From Bacteroidales bacterium (GTDB lineage Bacteria > Bacteroidota > Bacteroidia > Bacteroidales > UBA932): a stretch of DNA of 64,000 nucleotides. Positions 27,216 to 37,042 of the stretch are shown here, in pieces (position 1 is the first letter of the stretch; each line of letters starts with the position of its first letter). The stretch is taken from NCBI GenBank assembly GCA_028724885.1, contig JAQYTJ010000055.1:1-64000 (forward strand), in the 5' to 3' direction. The translations under genes and the position numbers were made by a program. The notes beneath the pieces were generated by a model that saw only the letters and a list, made by a program, of their open reading frames with translations, did no database searches and had not been told where the DNA came from.

Positions 27216-28355
27216 TCAGCCAAGAGAGGCGATCCAGTCCTTCATCTGCTGGGCTTTGGACATCGCCGACTCGAAGAGACGCATCTGATTGCGAGTTCGC
27301 ACTAGGTTGTGCTCCGGATATTTGATCTTGTAATATGTGTCTCCGTTGATGTAGTCGGCGAAGAAGCGTACAGCCTGCATGAAAGGAAACAGGCATGCAG
27401 CGTACGGCAGATTCTCTTTCTCTATAGGGGTCAGGAAAGGCTTCGTGCCCTTGATGTAGCCCCTTGAAAAGGCCTTGAATATATTCATGTCAAAATCCAC
27501 CTTGTCCAATTCCGGAGAGTCCTCAGCCACTGGATTTGCCGCAGTGCGAAGGAAATCGCCGAAATCAGAGAACACGAAGCTTGGCATGACTGTGTCCAAG
27601 TCAATTACGCACAGTACATTGCCGTCTTTGTCGAACATCATGTTGTTAACTTTCGTGTCACAGTGGCATATTCGTTTTGGAAGCTTGCCTTCACGATGCA
27701 ATTGCTCAGCCTTGCACATCTCCTCTCCATATTTGTCAATTTCGGAAAGAATCTTGTGCAGCTCCTGGCTCTCAGAATGGTCATCCTCGTGAAGCCTTCC
27801 AGCTTTGTCCTCCTGGACTGCCTGCACCAGCTGGCGAAGCCTTAGCTCCATGTTGTGAAAGTCCGGAATGGTCTCTCCCAGTTTGTCGGGGAGATCGGTG
27901 AGCATCGCCTCGAAGTTGCCGAATGCCTCCCCGGCCATCTCTGAGTAATGAGGATCGACAGTCTCGTACGTATAGGCATCTGGGATGAATACGGAAACTC
28001 TCCAGTATTTCTGGCCATCGAAGTAATATGTCTTCGGATTTTCGCTGATGAGCACATCCAATTTCTCTCCCTCGGACTTCAAAGGGATGAATCGCAAGAC
28101 TCTGCGTTTGATGTCTTTCTCGCCACATGCCTCGAGTTTCTTCCGGATGTGCCTCGTGACTGCCTCGATGTTGCTCTGGAGCAAATCTACGTCAGTGAAC
28201 ACCGCATTGTTTATCCTCTGAAGCACATAATCATCGCCATTACCCTTAGTGGTAACTTTATATGTGTCATTTATAAGACCATTTCCTAGAGGCTTGATAT
28301 CTTTAATGTCGCCCTCTATGGCGAATTTTTTCACGATTCCAACGAGATTTTCCAT
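27216..28355 (-). CDS. Phosphotransferase/aminoglycoside-phosphotransferase-fold sugar kinase (N-acetylhexosamine kinase-like)
   Basis: PLGNGLINDTYKV..YVLQRINNAVF, ICHCDTKVNNMMFDKDGNVLCVIDLDTVMPSFVFSDFGDFLR (APH motifs). Confidence 0.85.
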   Translation of the reverse strand: MENLVGIVKKFAIEGDIKDIKPLGNGLINDTYKVTTKGNGDDYVLQRINNAVFTDVDLLQSNIEAVTRHIRKKLEACGEKDIKRRVLRFIPLKSEGEKLDVLISENPKTYYFDGQKYWRVSVFIPDAYTYETVDPHYSEMAGEAFGNFEAMLTDLPDKLGETIPDFHNMELRLRQLVQAVQEDKAGRLHEDDHSESQELHKILSEIDKYGEEMCKAEQLHREGKLPKRICHCDTKVNNMMFDKDGNVLCVIDLDTVMPSFVFSDFGDFLRTAANPVAEDSPELDKVDFDMNIFKAFSRGYIKGTKPFLTPIEKENLPYAACLFPFMQAVRFFADYINGDTYYKIKYPEHNLVRTRNQMRLFESAMSKAQQMKDWIASLG

Positions 28356-28411
28356 ATCTGGTTATATTTTAGCCATCAAATTTACTGATTTTTCTTTAAG
28401 TTTGCGAATAT

Positions 28412-29476
28412 ATGGAATTATATGAATATGCCAGGCCAGCTCTGATGGCAGGCAAGAAGATACTTTATTTGCACGGCTTCGCCTCAAGCGGTGCGACGGG
28501 AAGCGTCGGCACCCTGCGGCTGCTTATGCCGGAATGCCAAGTGATTGCGCCAGATCTGCCCGTGGAACCCTCCGAGGTTATGAATATGCTGAGGGCATTA
28601 GTCGCCTCGGAGAAGCCTAACCTCGTCATCGGGACGTCGATGGGAGGGATGTATGCTGAAATGCTTTATGGAATAGACAGGATTCTGGTGAACCCTGCAT
28701 TCCAGCTTGCGGATACAATTCTTAAGCATAACGGCTTGGGTCGCCAGGATTTTCACAATCCGCGCGCCGACGGACAGATGTCGTTCCTGATAACGAAAGG
28801 TATGATAGAAAGTTTCCGGGAGGTCTCCTCGCATTGTTTCGAAAAGGCTCCAGAAGACTCCGCCAGGGTATATGGGCTTTTCGGCATTCACGACGACTTG
28901 GTGCATACGTTCGATCTTTTCTCTCAGCACTATCCTCAGGCCATTCGCTTCGATGGCGAGCATCACTTGAACGATGATGCCATTCTCCACTCGCTCCTGC
29001 CTGTCGTTCAGTGGATTGACGATCGTCAAAGGGGAGTCTCCCGCAGGGTCATTGTAATTGCCCTAGGCGACAAGATAGTGAATCATTCCAGCGGCTTCCG
29101 AAAAGCAGTGGAGATTTTATCACAGTCCTACGACATTCATATTCAGGCATCTGTGCCTTACAACCATCCGTCTGGGATTTCCGATGCTGCCAATAGGGAT
29201 GACAGGGAGTCATGGGGAAGCATGGGCTGTGCAGATATTTTTTCTTGGTGCGAACGCGAGCTGGGCGTGCCAGTATGGAACAGGGTCACCATAACGAACC
29301 ATAAAGAATTACTCCTCGCGGATTACCTGATTGACGGCGAGCCTGGCGTGAATGGCGGTTGTCCGACCGATGACAGTCCGGCAGGCTTCATGGGCACTCT
29401 CATCGAATACGGCTCCGATGCCTTCAAGTCTTGGGAAGACATCATTGCCTATTTCTCCCGCCTAGGCGGGCAGTAA
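28412..29476 (+). CDS. Fusion: YqiA-like alpha/beta hydrolase plus C-terminal 5'-nucleotidase/HAD-like region
   Basis: N-term YLHGFASSGATGSVGTLR, GTSMGGMYAEML; C-term VTITNHKELLLADYLIDGEP...GFMGTLIEYGSDAFKSWEDIIAYF resembling deoxyribonucleotidase C-terminus. Confidence 0.8.
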   Translation: MELYEYARPALMAGKKILYLHGFASSGATGSVGTLRLLMPECQVIAPDLPVEPSEVMNMLRALVASEKPNLVIGTSMGGMYAEMLYGIDRILVNPAFQLADTILKHNGLGRQDFHNPRADGQMSFLITKGMIESFREVSSHCFEKAPEDSARVYGLFGIHDDLVHTFDLFSQHYPQAIRFDGEHHLNDDAILHSLLPVVQWIDDRQRGVSRRVIVIALGDKIVNHSSGFRKAVEILSQSYDIHIQASVPYNHPSGISDAANRDDRESWGSMGCADIFSWCERELGVPVWNRVTITNHKELLLADYLIDGEPGVNGGCPTDDSPAGFMGTLIEYGSDAFKSWEDIIAYFSRLGGQ

Positions 29477-29502
29477 TGTGCTATAGGATGCTATTTACGA
29501 GG

Positions 29503-31665
29503 TCAGTCGCTCAGCCGTTTGACCGTCTTGGTTATTTCTTTCCTTAGTCTTTCTGTGCAGTTTGACGTTCCAAGATAATCATTTAGCTCGTCTTTGATGG
29601 CTGCTCTAGCGGATGAGCGGTTGTACCAGCCGAGGGTTTCAGCTGCTGCTACCCTGAGTTCTTCAGGCTCATCATTACCCTTTACTATGTCCAGCAGGGG
29701 CCGGGCTGCCTTAATATACCTATTGTTCCTGAATGTCCTTATCGCAGACATGCGTTTCTTGGAAGATGCTGACTCATCGGACAAGGTTTCAACATTGCTG
29801 TCGAAATATTCATAGCCACTGATGATATGCATTGCATCTTCCGCCTGCATCTGAACCCTTGTCAGCTCGGGGTGGGATGCCTTCAGGGTTTCAAGGGATG
29901 AGAAGATTTCATCTCCGCTGCCATATTCGGCACTGAAAAGGCATGCATCCCTGACCACAAGCTCGAAAGGGTCTTTCAACGCCGTCAGAATAGCATCGCT
30001 GGAATTAGCATCGGCAAGGGAGCGCAGTACGTCAAATGCGGTAACCCTTACCGGCCAGGATTGGTCATTCTTGAGCATGTCCAGAGCCTCGTCCGAAATA
30101 GAAGCAGCGTTTTTGCTGCCTTCCAAGGCTGAATATCCCAGATGCGCTATTCCCAGGCCTCTTTCAATGTAGGATGTAACCTCTTCTTTCTTCTTGCCTT
30201 CCTTCAGGTAGTTCCGCCAAGTCTTCTCATTCAGGGCATTCGCCGTAAGGTCGAATGACAGCCTGTCCCTCAGCTGTTCTTCGAACTTGTCGTGCGGAGT
30301 GAACCTGTAGGTAGGGTCTCCGATAAGATGGGCCTCCAGGTAAGGGACTTCCTTGTGCCACTGCCCGATGCGGAGGCCGATTGACAGCATGCCCATCATC
30401 TTGTCTTCAAGCTTGTCCTGAAGCACATTCACCGTGTTCCCCTGTGCCACCACGCAATCGCCGTCTCCAAATACGTGGACTCCTGCCACATAGCCGTCGG
30501 GATTATGGAATGACCCATTGTAGCATGCGTTGAATATCACGAACTTGGGATTGCTTTTTACGTTTATGATTTCTTCCTGTAAGATGTTCGCGTTCCGCTC
30601 CTTTACGGAGTCGGTTGCAGCAATCTCTGCCAGGGACGAGTCCGACAAGACGTTTCTGTTCAGATGAAAGATGGAGTCCAGGGCTTCGTGCAGGAATGCC
30701 TCTTCATCTTCCGTGCCTTTCACCCGCTCGTATTCTCTGGTAAGTACCTGCTTGATAATGAAGAGGTTCGCATCGGCATCTGTTGAGTAGTTTTCCCAAT
30801 TGATATATTGAGTCTCAGGAGCCCCATGTTCGGAGAACTGGAATATGTCGGTTCCTTTTCTCTGAAGTTCGGAAAAGAGCATCCATTTCATCTGCGGATC
30901 CTGATAGTGAGTCATGAAAGTGTTGCCAGAAGAATGCTTGAAAGCATATGGGAAGAATTCCTTGTATTCCACAGCTTTCTGCCTCCAGATGTTCAGGTCG
31001 TCGGAATTGTAGCTGTCTCCGAAGAAGAAAGATATCTTGTCAAGATATTCGGAAGACTTGTGCGCCTCCACCACTTTCCTGAGATATTTCTTCATTAATG
31101 AATATTTCATATTGGCATCCTGCCCTTTTAGCATGATGGCTGGAACCCTCATCCTTGCAGAATAGATGTCTGGCCTTAGATGCTGAGCCCCTTCTTCGGA
31201 GAGTCTGTAGAAGAACCGTCCGGCGCAGGTGGTGTCTTCCCCTATGAAATCGAACTTGAGGTCGAAATCATCGTAGAATCGATCCGAAGCCACGCTTGAT
31301 TCTTGAGGAGGGAAGGTGGATTCGTTCATCTTGAATGCTGTCGTAAGGTGCTGGCCTTCGCGAACCATGACTATCGGGACATCTCCGACAAGAACTATCC
31401 CCTCCAGAGGACATTTCCTGTCGGATGCAAGATCTAATATGGCGGCTTTCACTTCGTCAGGATTCTTCCAGTCCCTGGCTACGATTTTTGCCTGAAGGCC
31501 CTCGGAGATAAGTATGTTGCGATATGCTTCCAGCTCTTTCGTGCATTCCTGAAAAGTTTTATTGTCAGCAATGATTCCGAAAGAAGTCTTGCGCGGTCCG
31601 GCGAATGATGCGATGCAGACCGTCATGGCAAGGAAAAAGAGTATTGTGTTTGCTATAGTTCTCAT
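29503..31665 (-). CDS. C25 (gingipain-like) cysteine peptidase with HEAT-like C-terminal repeats, copy B
   Basis: Signal peptide; VLVGDVPIVM, SDRFYDDFDLKFD, catalytic His FSEHGAPETQYI, catalytic Cys VIFNACYNGSFH; C-terminal alpha-solenoid repeats. Confidence 0.75.
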   Translation of the reverse strand: MRTIANTILFFLAMTVCIASFAGPRKTSFGIIADNKTFQECTKELEAYRNILISEGLQAKIVARDWKNPDEVKAAILDLASDRKCPLEGIVLVGDVPIVMVREGQHLTTAFKMNESTFPPQESSVASDRFYDDFDLKFDFIGEDTTCAGRFFYRLSEEGAQHLRPDIYSARMRVPAIMLKGQDANMKYSLMKKYLRKVVEAHKSSEYLDKISFFFGDSYNSDDLNIWRQKAVEYKEFFPYAFKHSSGNTFMTHYQDPQMKWMLFSELQRKGTDIFQFSEHGAPETQYINWENYSTDADANLFIIKQVLTREYERVKGTEDEEAFLHEALDSIFHLNRNVLSDSSLAEIAATDSVKERNANILQEEIINVKSNPKFVIFNACYNGSFHNPDGYVAGVHVFGDGDCVVAQGNTVNVLQDKLEDKMMGMLSIGLRIGQWHKEVPYLEAHLIGDPTYRFTPHDKFEEQLRDRLSFDLTANALNEKTWRNYLKEGKKKEEVTSYIERGLGIAHLGYSALEGSKNAASISDEALDMLKNDQSWPVRVTAFDVLRSLADANSSDAILTALKDPFELVVRDACLFSAEYGSGDEIFSSLETLKASHPELTRVQMQAEDAMHIISGYEYFDSNVETLSDESASSKKRMSAIRTFRNNRYIKAARPLLDIVKGNDEPEELRVAAAETLGWYNRSSARAAIKDELNDYLGTSNCTERLRKEITKTVKRLSD

Positions 31666-31667
31666 AT

Positions 31668-33875
31668 TCAGTCTTTTCTGTATTCATTCAACCTTGCGAT
31701 AGATTTCCTTATCTCCCAATCTATGGCCCCAGGGTATTTCCCGACCATTTCTTCCAGTCCCGAGACGATTCCAGAGCGGTTCCATGCATGTATGTACCAT
31801 CCCAGAATTTCTGCGCTGCTGATACGCACGTCGTCAGGCAGGCTTTCGTCCGATACAAGCTGGAGAAGGTTGCCTGCATATTCAGGATATGGATAATTCT
31901 TCATCATCTCAATCAGCCTGGCTCTTCTCTTTCCATTCTTATCGAACAGACCGCTAATGATATATTTCTTCATTCCGATAGATTTCAGCACTTTATCTCT
32001 TCCGTACCAGGAGTTGTCGCTGAGTTTCCCTTCCTTCCCTGGAGTCGTGAATATGAAATCTTCCCCAGAACGGACCTTGTCGAATTCTTCAAGGAACAGG
32101 CTGTCTCTGAAGAAAGGAGCGTTGTTCTCTATGTTGAAGGCTATCCTCTTTGCGTTAGCGTCCGCGAAATACTGTCTGGCGAGGAGTTCGGCATCCGAAT
32201 CTTCGCCCCTCATGCCTAGGAATGTGACTACTTTTCTCCTTATGTATTCGTAAGGGTCGTCAAGCGCCACTCTCATTGCCTGAGGCAGCTCTGGCGTGTC
32301 GTAATACTGGAGGAGCTTCAGGCATTGAAGCCTCAGCATGTATGAATCACTGCTTTCGTATGTGTCCAGCAGCAGTTTCGGCATCCCCTCAGCATTCAGC
32401 ATGCTGCATTTTTGTAGAGCCAGCCCACGTATATCCAACGGGTATTTTTCATTTGTATATTCCTTCCAGTAGCCAGGATCGTCGTTGGATAGGTCCGGGC
32501 GATGGAAATCGGAATGGAAATGGAATGTTGGATCGCCCATGACATGTGATTCCAGAATCGCGCTCATCTGATGCCATTCGCCAATCGTGTATCCCAGCGT
32601 CATCATTCCAAGAAGATAGCTGGAATGCTTGTCCTGGAGCACGTTCACGGAATTTCCGATTGCGGCGATGCTGTTGCCTTTGCTGAATATGTAACGGTTG
32701 GCGATGCAGTCGGATTCCCTGAAGTCAGCATTGTAGCAGGCATCGAAGATGGAAACCCTTACTGCAGGATTAGCGACCCTGACATCGCTGAGGACTATGC
32801 CAAGTTTCAGGTCCGTCAGTGAATCGGCGCGGACAACATCCGGGTCGAAAGCATCGACCACCCATGTGGAATCTATCTCAGGATATTTTTTGAGCATGTA
32901 CGCCTTTGCTTCCTCCTCGCTCTCTCCGTATCTGACATGGTTCCTTGCGACTGCCCTGATCGACAATCTTGCGGAATTATAGGCCTCTTCATCGTCATTG
33001 GCTATCGGGGCGCTCTGAATCCATTGACGGTCTGGCGTCCCATGGTGGTGGAACAGAAACAGGTCCAGAGAAGGGTCTGCGGCAGTTCTCAAAAGAGTGT
33101 CCTTGATGTAGGGATATTGATGGAATTGGAAGAACTTTGCGCCGTCGATGCTTTTGAAGGCATCTGGAATCTGCTCGCGAAGCGTTATTCCTTCATCTTT
33201 CCATGCGATCATGCAGTCTGAGAAAGAGCCGGCTCCTGTGTATGAAGCTACCCTGTCAAGAGTGTTCTCCCTGTCTTCGGCCTTGAGTCTTACCACCTTC
33301 CTGAGATATTCAGAGAGCTCCTGATACTTGTCGCCATAGTCTGCGGAAGGTTTTATCCTGCCACTGAATATGTCGCATTGGATTCTCTGCCGGCCTTCCG
33401 GAGACAAATCATAATAGAAAAACCGGGTCTCTACGGAATCCCGCTTCACGAAATCGAATTTCAGGTCGAAATCATCATAAAATCTGTCGGAAGGCACGGA
33501 GGTGTCTCTCCATGGAAAAGATTTGCTGTTTTCATCCATCTTGAAAGCGGAAGTGAGGAACTGCGCTTTCCTGATCATGGGGATTGGAATATCTCCGATG
33601 AAAACCACGCCGGCAAGATTCTTTTGAGCGTACCATTTTCGAATCGAGTCTCGCACCGCCTCTGGCGTAGCCCATGCTTCATGAGCCACGAATGAAGCAA
33701 AACCGTCGGCTTGCACAGACTTGGCATACGCCAAGATTTCTTCTGAACACTTGCCCCAGCTCTCGTCATCGACAATTATCGCAAATCCGTTTCTGCTGTC
33801 AGCGAAGGTGCCGGTTGAGCAAATGGCGAGAAAAAACATAAAAAATAGACGTCTCATGGTAGAATCTGATTTCAA
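31668..33875 (-). CDS. C25 (gingipain-like) cysteine peptidase with HEAT-like C-terminal repeats, copy A
   Basis: Signal peptide; VFIGDIPIPMI, SDRFYDDFDLKFD, LFHHHGTPDRQWI, SIFDACYNADF; start may be Met7 at 33857. Confidence 0.75.
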   Translation of the reverse strand: MKSDSTMRRLFFMFFLAICSTGTFADSRNGFAIIVDDESWGKCSEEILAYAKSVQADGFASFVAHEAWATPEAVRDSIRKWYAQKNLAGVVFIGDIPIPMIRKAQFLTSAFKMDENSKSFPWRDTSVPSDRFYDDFDLKFDFVKRDSVETRFFYYDLSPEGRQRIQCDIFSGRIKPSADYGDKYQELSEYLRKVVRLKAEDRENTLDRVASYTGAGSFSDCMIAWKDEGITLREQIPDAFKSIDGAKFFQFHQYPYIKDTLLRTAADPSLDLFLFHHHGTPDRQWIQSAPIANDDEEAYNSARLSIRAVARNHVRYGESEEEAKAYMLKKYPEIDSTWVVDAFDPDVVRADSLTDLKLGIVLSDVRVANPAVRVSIFDACYNADFRESDCIANRYIFSKGNSIAAIGNSVNVLQDKHSSYLLGMMTLGYTIGEWHQMSAILESHVMGDPTFHFHSDFHRPDLSNDDPGYWKEYTNEKYPLDIRGLALQKCSMLNAEGMPKLLLDTYESSDSYMLRLQCLKLLQYYDTPELPQAMRVALDDPYEYIRRKVVTFLGMRGEDSDAELLARQYFADANAKRIAFNIENNAPFFRDSLFLEEFDKVRSGEDFIFTTPGKEGKLSDNSWYGRDKVLKSIGMKKYIISGLFDKNGKRRARLIEMMKNYPYPEYAGNLLQLVSDESLPDDVRISSAEILGWYIHAWNRSGIVSGLEEMVGKYPGAIDWEIRKSIARLNEYRKD

Positions 33876-34025
33876 ATGTGAAAACTAACCAATCCAATCA
33901 TCACTATCCTAGAAAGGAAGGTTCGTTCAATGAGCCTTGCGGCAAGGAAGGCACAAATAAATGAAATTAAAATGGAAGAATCAAAGCTGTCGTGGGAAAA
34001 TCATTATAAATGGGTATGCCCTTGT

Positions 34026-34982
34026 TCATTCAGGCCTTGCGATGAGGCAGCGGGAAAGTTTCTCGGCATTTTCTGGTTTCAGTATGCCAGCTTTGGAGAG
34101 AGCTTCCACGGACCATTGTTCTGGAGGGGTGTTATTCCTGAATATGACAATGGCATGCGCTGCATATTTGCCGATGTATGGGTGCTTTGCGAGCTGCTCT
34201 TCTGGAAGTTTCCATAATGGGTACGGGGTTGTGGCTGATGGGTTTATGAATATGAGATCTTTCAGGCCGTCGTATTTTTCATGGTCGAAGTGCCAAATGT
34301 CCATCAGTTGCTCTGGATATGAATATCCTCCCAGCTCTTTTCGGTAGCTTACCATTTTGGAAGCGAAATATTTCCCTATTCCTGGCAGAGTCTCGAATGT
34401 GGCTGAGTCGGCTGTATTGAGGTCGATGCGAGGGATGTCGATATATGGTTCAAGGCGCTGATAAACAGAATCTTCTACCACGTAGGACTTCGCAAAGTCG
34501 CTCTTTCGCCTGAAACGTCCGCCCTTTTGGCGATAATTATCGATTGCCTGGGCTTGTTTCTGCGTGAATCCCAACCGCATCAGATCATCGATGCTGGCAG
34601 TGTTCGGATTGAACCTGAAGCTCTCGAAACGTCTTGGCGTGTTTGCCAGTCTTATTGCCTCTGCCTTCTCGCTATGCTCGGAATTTTTCCTCACGTAAGA
34701 TGGTTCTGGAGCTGTTTTGCTGGAATTAGATCCTGAACCAGGTTCTTTACTTTGCTGGACTTGGTCATGCGTCTCCTGACCACTGCCTTCCGGAGGTTCG
34801 GAGTAAACGAAAACCGTGTCCGGATGGTCATGATTTGCGACAATCTTCTCAACGGCAGCATGGTGAATGAATAATGCGATTTGGTAACCAATGATTAGAA
34901 ATACCAGAGCGATGGAACCGATTATGAAAGATGCGGAAGGGGTTCTTTTCTTATCGTCTTGAGATTTATTCGAGCCTTTCAT
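34026..34982 (-). CDS. Helix-hairpin-helix (ComEA-like) domain protein with N-terminal TM helix
   Basis: HhH repeats: FNPNTASIDDLMRLGFTQKQAQAIDNYRQKGG, IDLNTADSATFETLPGIGKYFASKMVSYRKELGG. Confidence 0.88.
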   Translation of the reverse strand: MKGSNKSQDDKKRTPSASFIIGSIALVFLIIGYQIALFIHHAAVEKIVANHDHPDTVFVYSEPPEGSGQETHDQVQQSKEPGSGSNSSKTAPEPSYVRKNSEHSEKAEAIRLANTPRRFESFRFNPNTASIDDLMRLGFTQKQAQAIDNYRQKGGRFRRKSDFAKSYVVEDSVYQRLEPYIDIPRIDLNTADSATFETLPGIGKYFASKMVSYRKELGGYSYPEQLMDIWHFDHEKYDGLKDLIFINPSATTPYPLWKLPEEQLAKHPYIGKYAAHAIVIFRNNTPPEQWSVEALSKAGILKPENAEKLSRCLIARPE

Positions 34983-35041
34983 AGTTTCATGGATCTTGTT
35001 AAGGTAATATATTCAATATAAATTCATTTTTTTTCTTGCAT

Positions 35042-35752
35042 CTAATCATCATCCGGTGACGGGATGCCACCAGAATGCTTCGGATGGCCTGCGACCACGA
35101 TTACGATCTCGCCTTTCGGTTCATGCTCTCTAAACCATGCAGCCACATCTGCGAGCGTCCCACGACGATGTTCTTCGTGAACCTTGGAAATTTCCCGTGC
35201 GACAGAACACTGTCTCTCGCTTCCGAACACCTCGGCGAACTGTTCCAATGTTTTGACTAGCCTGTAAGGTGACTCGTAAAAAATCATAGTCCTAGGCTCT
35301 TCTGCGAGTCCTTTCAGCCGAGTCTGCCTGCCCTTTTTCACAGGAAGGAAACCTTCGAAGCAGAACCTGTCGCATGGAAGACCCGAAGATACGATTGCCG
35401 GAATGCAGGCAGTAGCTCCAGGAAGAGTCTGTATCTCAATGCCTTCGGCAGCGCAAGTGCGAACGAGCAAGAAGCCCGGATCGGAAACCCCCGGCGTTCC
35501 AGCATCGCTGATGAGAGCCACGTTCAAGCCAGCTTCAATCCGTTCTTTAATAAGCTCGGCCGTCTCATGCTCGTTGAACTTGTGATGCGACTGAAGCCTT
35601 GCATGAATGTCAAAGTGTTTTAGCAGAATGCCGCTAGTCCGAGTGTCCTCCGCCAGTACCAAATCTACTTCTTTCAGAACTTGAACTGCCCTGAAAGTCA
35701 TGTCATCTAGGTTGCCTACGGGCGTAGGCACTATGAATAGTTTTCCTGCCAT
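35042..35752 (-). CDS. rsmI: 16S rRNA (cytidine(1402)-2'-O)-methyltransferase
   Basis: LFIVPTPVGNLDDMTFRAVQVLKEVDLVLAEDTRTSGILLKHF; ALISDAGTPGVSDPGFLLVR. Confidence 0.95.
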   Translation of the reverse strand: MAGKLFIVPTPVGNLDDMTFRAVQVLKEVDLVLAEDTRTSGILLKHFDIHARLQSHHKFNEHETAELIKERIEAGLNVALISDAGTPGVSDPGFLLVRTCAAEGIEIQTLPGATACIPAIVSSGLPCDRFCFEGFLPVKKGRQTRLKGLAEEPRTMIFYESPYRLVKTLEQFAEVFGSERQCSVAREISKVHEEHRRGTLADVAAWFREHEPKGEIVIVVAGHPKHSGGIPSPDDD

Positions 35753-35792
35753 GATGGCTAGAATTTACGAGAAGGCCAATGCGATATATTAT

Positions 35793-36395
35793 TTATTGCA
35801 GTTTCCTTCTGGCCGCCATCATTAGCCTGTAGACAGGCTCTGAGTTAAGGTCCCAGTCCTTGAAATTCTCTTTGATGTAATCGATGGCTTCTTGGAACGA
35901 GCCCATTTCATTGAATTTCGCAATTGTGCCTTGGAACAGCACAGGATCTTCTTTGAATAGCGAGTTAATTAGCAGCAGTCTGTCGTTCAAAGAAATGGCG
36001 CTTATTATATTCTTAACCGGGTATCCAGGCCTGTCTGTTCTCCATGCCTCTTTTTCGGCCATGACATCGATGACGGCTTTTTCTGCAGTTTCGGCCTCTA
36101 AAACAGTCTTTTTCTTGCGGCGTTTTTTCTCCGCTGCCGGAGCGGCTTCGGAAGCTTCTGGGAGGTCTTCAGGAACAGGACTCTGCGGTATGTCCCCAAA
36201 TGATGATGCAGAGATATCCGGTACGGAGATGGAAAGGTCAATAGGCTCTTCAGGGAGATCCGCAGTGGGGGCATCCGGCTTCAAAGCCTCTTCTGAAGCG
36301 GCTCCCATCTGCCTGACCTTACTTTCCAGCTCGTTCAATTCTTCTTTGATTTCCTCAATCCTTTTCAGGATTCCTGACAGAATGTTCTCGTCCAT
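35793..36395 (-). CDS. Conserved hypothetical protein with coiled-coil N-terminus
   Basis: ORF with start MDENILSGILKRIEEIKEELNELESKVRQM at 36395; divergent from tdk. Confidence 0.7.
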   Translation of the reverse strand: MDENILSGILKRIEEIKEELNELESKVRQMGAASEEALKPDAPTADLPEEPIDLSISVPDISASSFGDIPQSPVPEDLPEASEAAPAAEKKRRKKKTVLEAETAEKAVIDVMAEKEAWRTDRPGYPVKNIISAISLNDRLLLINSLFKEDPVLFQGTIAKFNEMGSFQEAIDYIKENFKDWDLNSEPVYRLMMAARRKLQ

Positions 36396-36410
36396 AATGC
36401 GATAATTTTG

Positions 36411-36418
36411 TACCTTTG
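36411..36418 (+). promoter_or_regulatory. Bacteroidota -7 element (TACCTTTG) upstream of tdk
   Basis: Exact TAnnTTTG match about 23 bp before the tdk ATG. Confidence 0.6.
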
Positions 36419-36440
36419 TGGTAATCACAAATCTAAGAAA

Positions 36441-37037
36441 ATGTTTTCAGAAAACACAAAAAAAGCAGGCTGTATTGAAGTTATCTGCGGCTCAATGTTC
36501 TCTGGCAAGACTGAGGAGCTGATTCGCAGGATAAGAAGGGCTAAATTTGCCAACCTGAAAATAGAAATATTCAAGCCAACTATAGACACTCGCTTCTCCG
36601 ATGAAGATGTCGTGTCGCATGACTTTCATAAAATCTCTTGCCATGCGGTTAAGGATCCGAAGGAAATGTTGAAAATCGCTGACGACGTTCAGGTCGTAGG
36701 CATTGATGAGGCACAATTCTACGATATGAGCTTAGTGGATGTCGCTCAGGAGCTGGCGAATCGCGGAGTAAGAGTCATAATCGCTGGTCTGGACATGGAC
36801 TATCTAGGCAAGCCGTTCGGTCCTATGCCATACCTCATGGCCATTGCGGAGGAGGTGCGCAAGGTCCATGCTATTTGTGTAAAATGCGGAGCTCTTGCCA
36901 ATTACTCCCACAGACTTGTAAATGACAACGAACTCGTAGTTCTCGGCGAAAAAGAAGCATATGAACCTCTCTGCCGAGATTGCTTCAACAAAGCAATGAA
37001 AAAACAAGAAAATCCTGAATATTCTGGCGACAAATAA
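36441..37037 (+). CDS. tdk: Thymidine kinase
   Basis: GSMFSGKTEELIRRIRRA (P-loop), VVGIDEAQFYD, VIIAGLDMDYLGKPFG, C-terminal zinc cysteines. Confidence 0.97.
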   Translation: MFSENTKKAGCIEVICGSMFSGKTEELIRRIRRAKFANLKIEIFKPTIDTRFSDEDVVSHDFHKISCHAVKDPKEMLKIADDVQVVGIDEAQFYDMSLVDVAQELANRGVRVIIAGLDMDYLGKPFGPMPYLMAIAEEVRKVHAICVKCGALANYSHRLVNDNELVVLGEKEAYEPLCRDCFNKAMKKQENPEYSGDK

Positions 37038-37042
37038 GCATT

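Noticed and set aside
34026-34982. Dedicated competence (ComEA) system
   Set aside because: The HhH protein is recognisable but no other competence genes are next to it; HhH/ComEA-like proteins are common in Bacteroidota.
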